Assembly (NCBI GenBank): GCA_015179045.1 | Contig: WHUZ01000080.1 | Location: 1-64,000 of the forward strand | Direction of reading: 5' to 3' | DNA length: 64,000 nucleotides | DNA from: Kalaharituber pfeilii | Lineage: Eukaryota > Ascomycota > Pezizomycetes > Pezizales > Pezizaceae | Shown: positions 63,895-64,000 of the stretch, one piece after another | How the letters are laid out: the number at the start of each line of letters is the position of its first letter | How positions within the stretch are numbered: the first letter of the stretch is position 1 | Position numbers and translations under genes: made by a program | Notes under the pieces: generated by a model | What the model saw: the letters and a program-made list of their open reading frames with translations, nothing else | Told to the model about the DNA's origin: nothing | Database searches by the model: none

Positions 63895-64000
63895 TAACTA
63901 GCACAACATCGCCATAGCCCTTAGGGCGGCAAGCGATTAAATGATATAAAAAAAAAAAAAAAAAAAAAGAGGAGCCCGTCCGGCTGCAAAGTCCCTTCCT

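Larger units (their letters stand above)
59948..63968 (+). mobile_element. Tad1-type LINE, longest copy, class A tail
   Basis: Runs from the endonuclease domain to the class A tail (ATCGCCATAGCCCTTAGGGC, GGCAAGCGATTAAATGATAT, poly-A). Flanked by GAGGGGCCCGTCC (59935-59947) and GAGGAGCCCGTCC (63969-63981), 13 bp with one mismatch. Its 3' UTR contains a mariner-like MITE (63048-63894). Net LINE length is about 3.2 kb; ORF1 and the N-terminal part of the endonuclease are missing. Confidence 0.92.

Overview
The window looks like a transposon-rich stretch of a filamentous ascomycete (Pezizomycotina-type) genome. The evidence is Tad1-type LINE retrotransposons with a C-terminal RNase H, a chromodomain gypsy element, solo LTRs, MITEs, an AT-rich block that looks mutated by a RIP-like C-to-T process, and host genes with 50-84 nt introns. 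I cannot name the species.

Layout. 1-5.4 kb: satellite and minisatellite DNA, including one 58-bp satellite present in both orientations. 5.4-13.7 kb: a solo LTR holding a hAT-type MITE, a 452-bp-spaced direct repeat, then a very AT-rich decayed block containing a second, C-to-T mutated copy of the same MITE and an inverted-repeat element. 13.7-20 kb: a broken chromodomain gypsy element with its 3' LTR, invaded by a LINE, another MITE and three tail-only LINE insertions. 20-24 kb: 12-bp and 60-bp minisatellites interrupted by a LINE copy that carries only ORF1. 26.5-28.5 kb: a membrane-anchored kelch gene. 30.6-34 kb: a nested stack of three LINEs. 34.3-36.1 kb: a mariner-like MITE holding a solo LTR. 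39.3-41.6 kb: a ten-exon PHO89-type phosphate transporter. 43.8-47.5 kb: a SET-domain gene and a proline-rich/acidic gene. 47.8-53.9 kb: a segmental duplication of a coiled-coil gene (copy 1 broken, copy 2 intact with one intron). 54-59 kb: LINE debris, a tRNA-Pro fused to a LINE tail, and an ankyrin-repeat pseudogene split by a LINE. 59.9-64 kb: a LINE with endonuclease (partial), reverse transcriptase and RNase H, whose 3' UTR holds a second mariner-like MITE.

The unifying theme is LINE-driven retroposition. Two distinct LINE 3' ends (class A, with an invariant GCCC/GGGC hairpin stem; class B) were pasted at least a dozen times as 47-75 bp 'tail-only' inserts flanked by 9-15 bp target-site duplications. 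The same 3' end terminates long LINE copies, an ORF1-only copy and a tRNA chimera. Likely functional host genes are the kelch, phosphate transporter, SET, proline-rich/acidic and second coiled-coil genes, plus possibly the tRNA.
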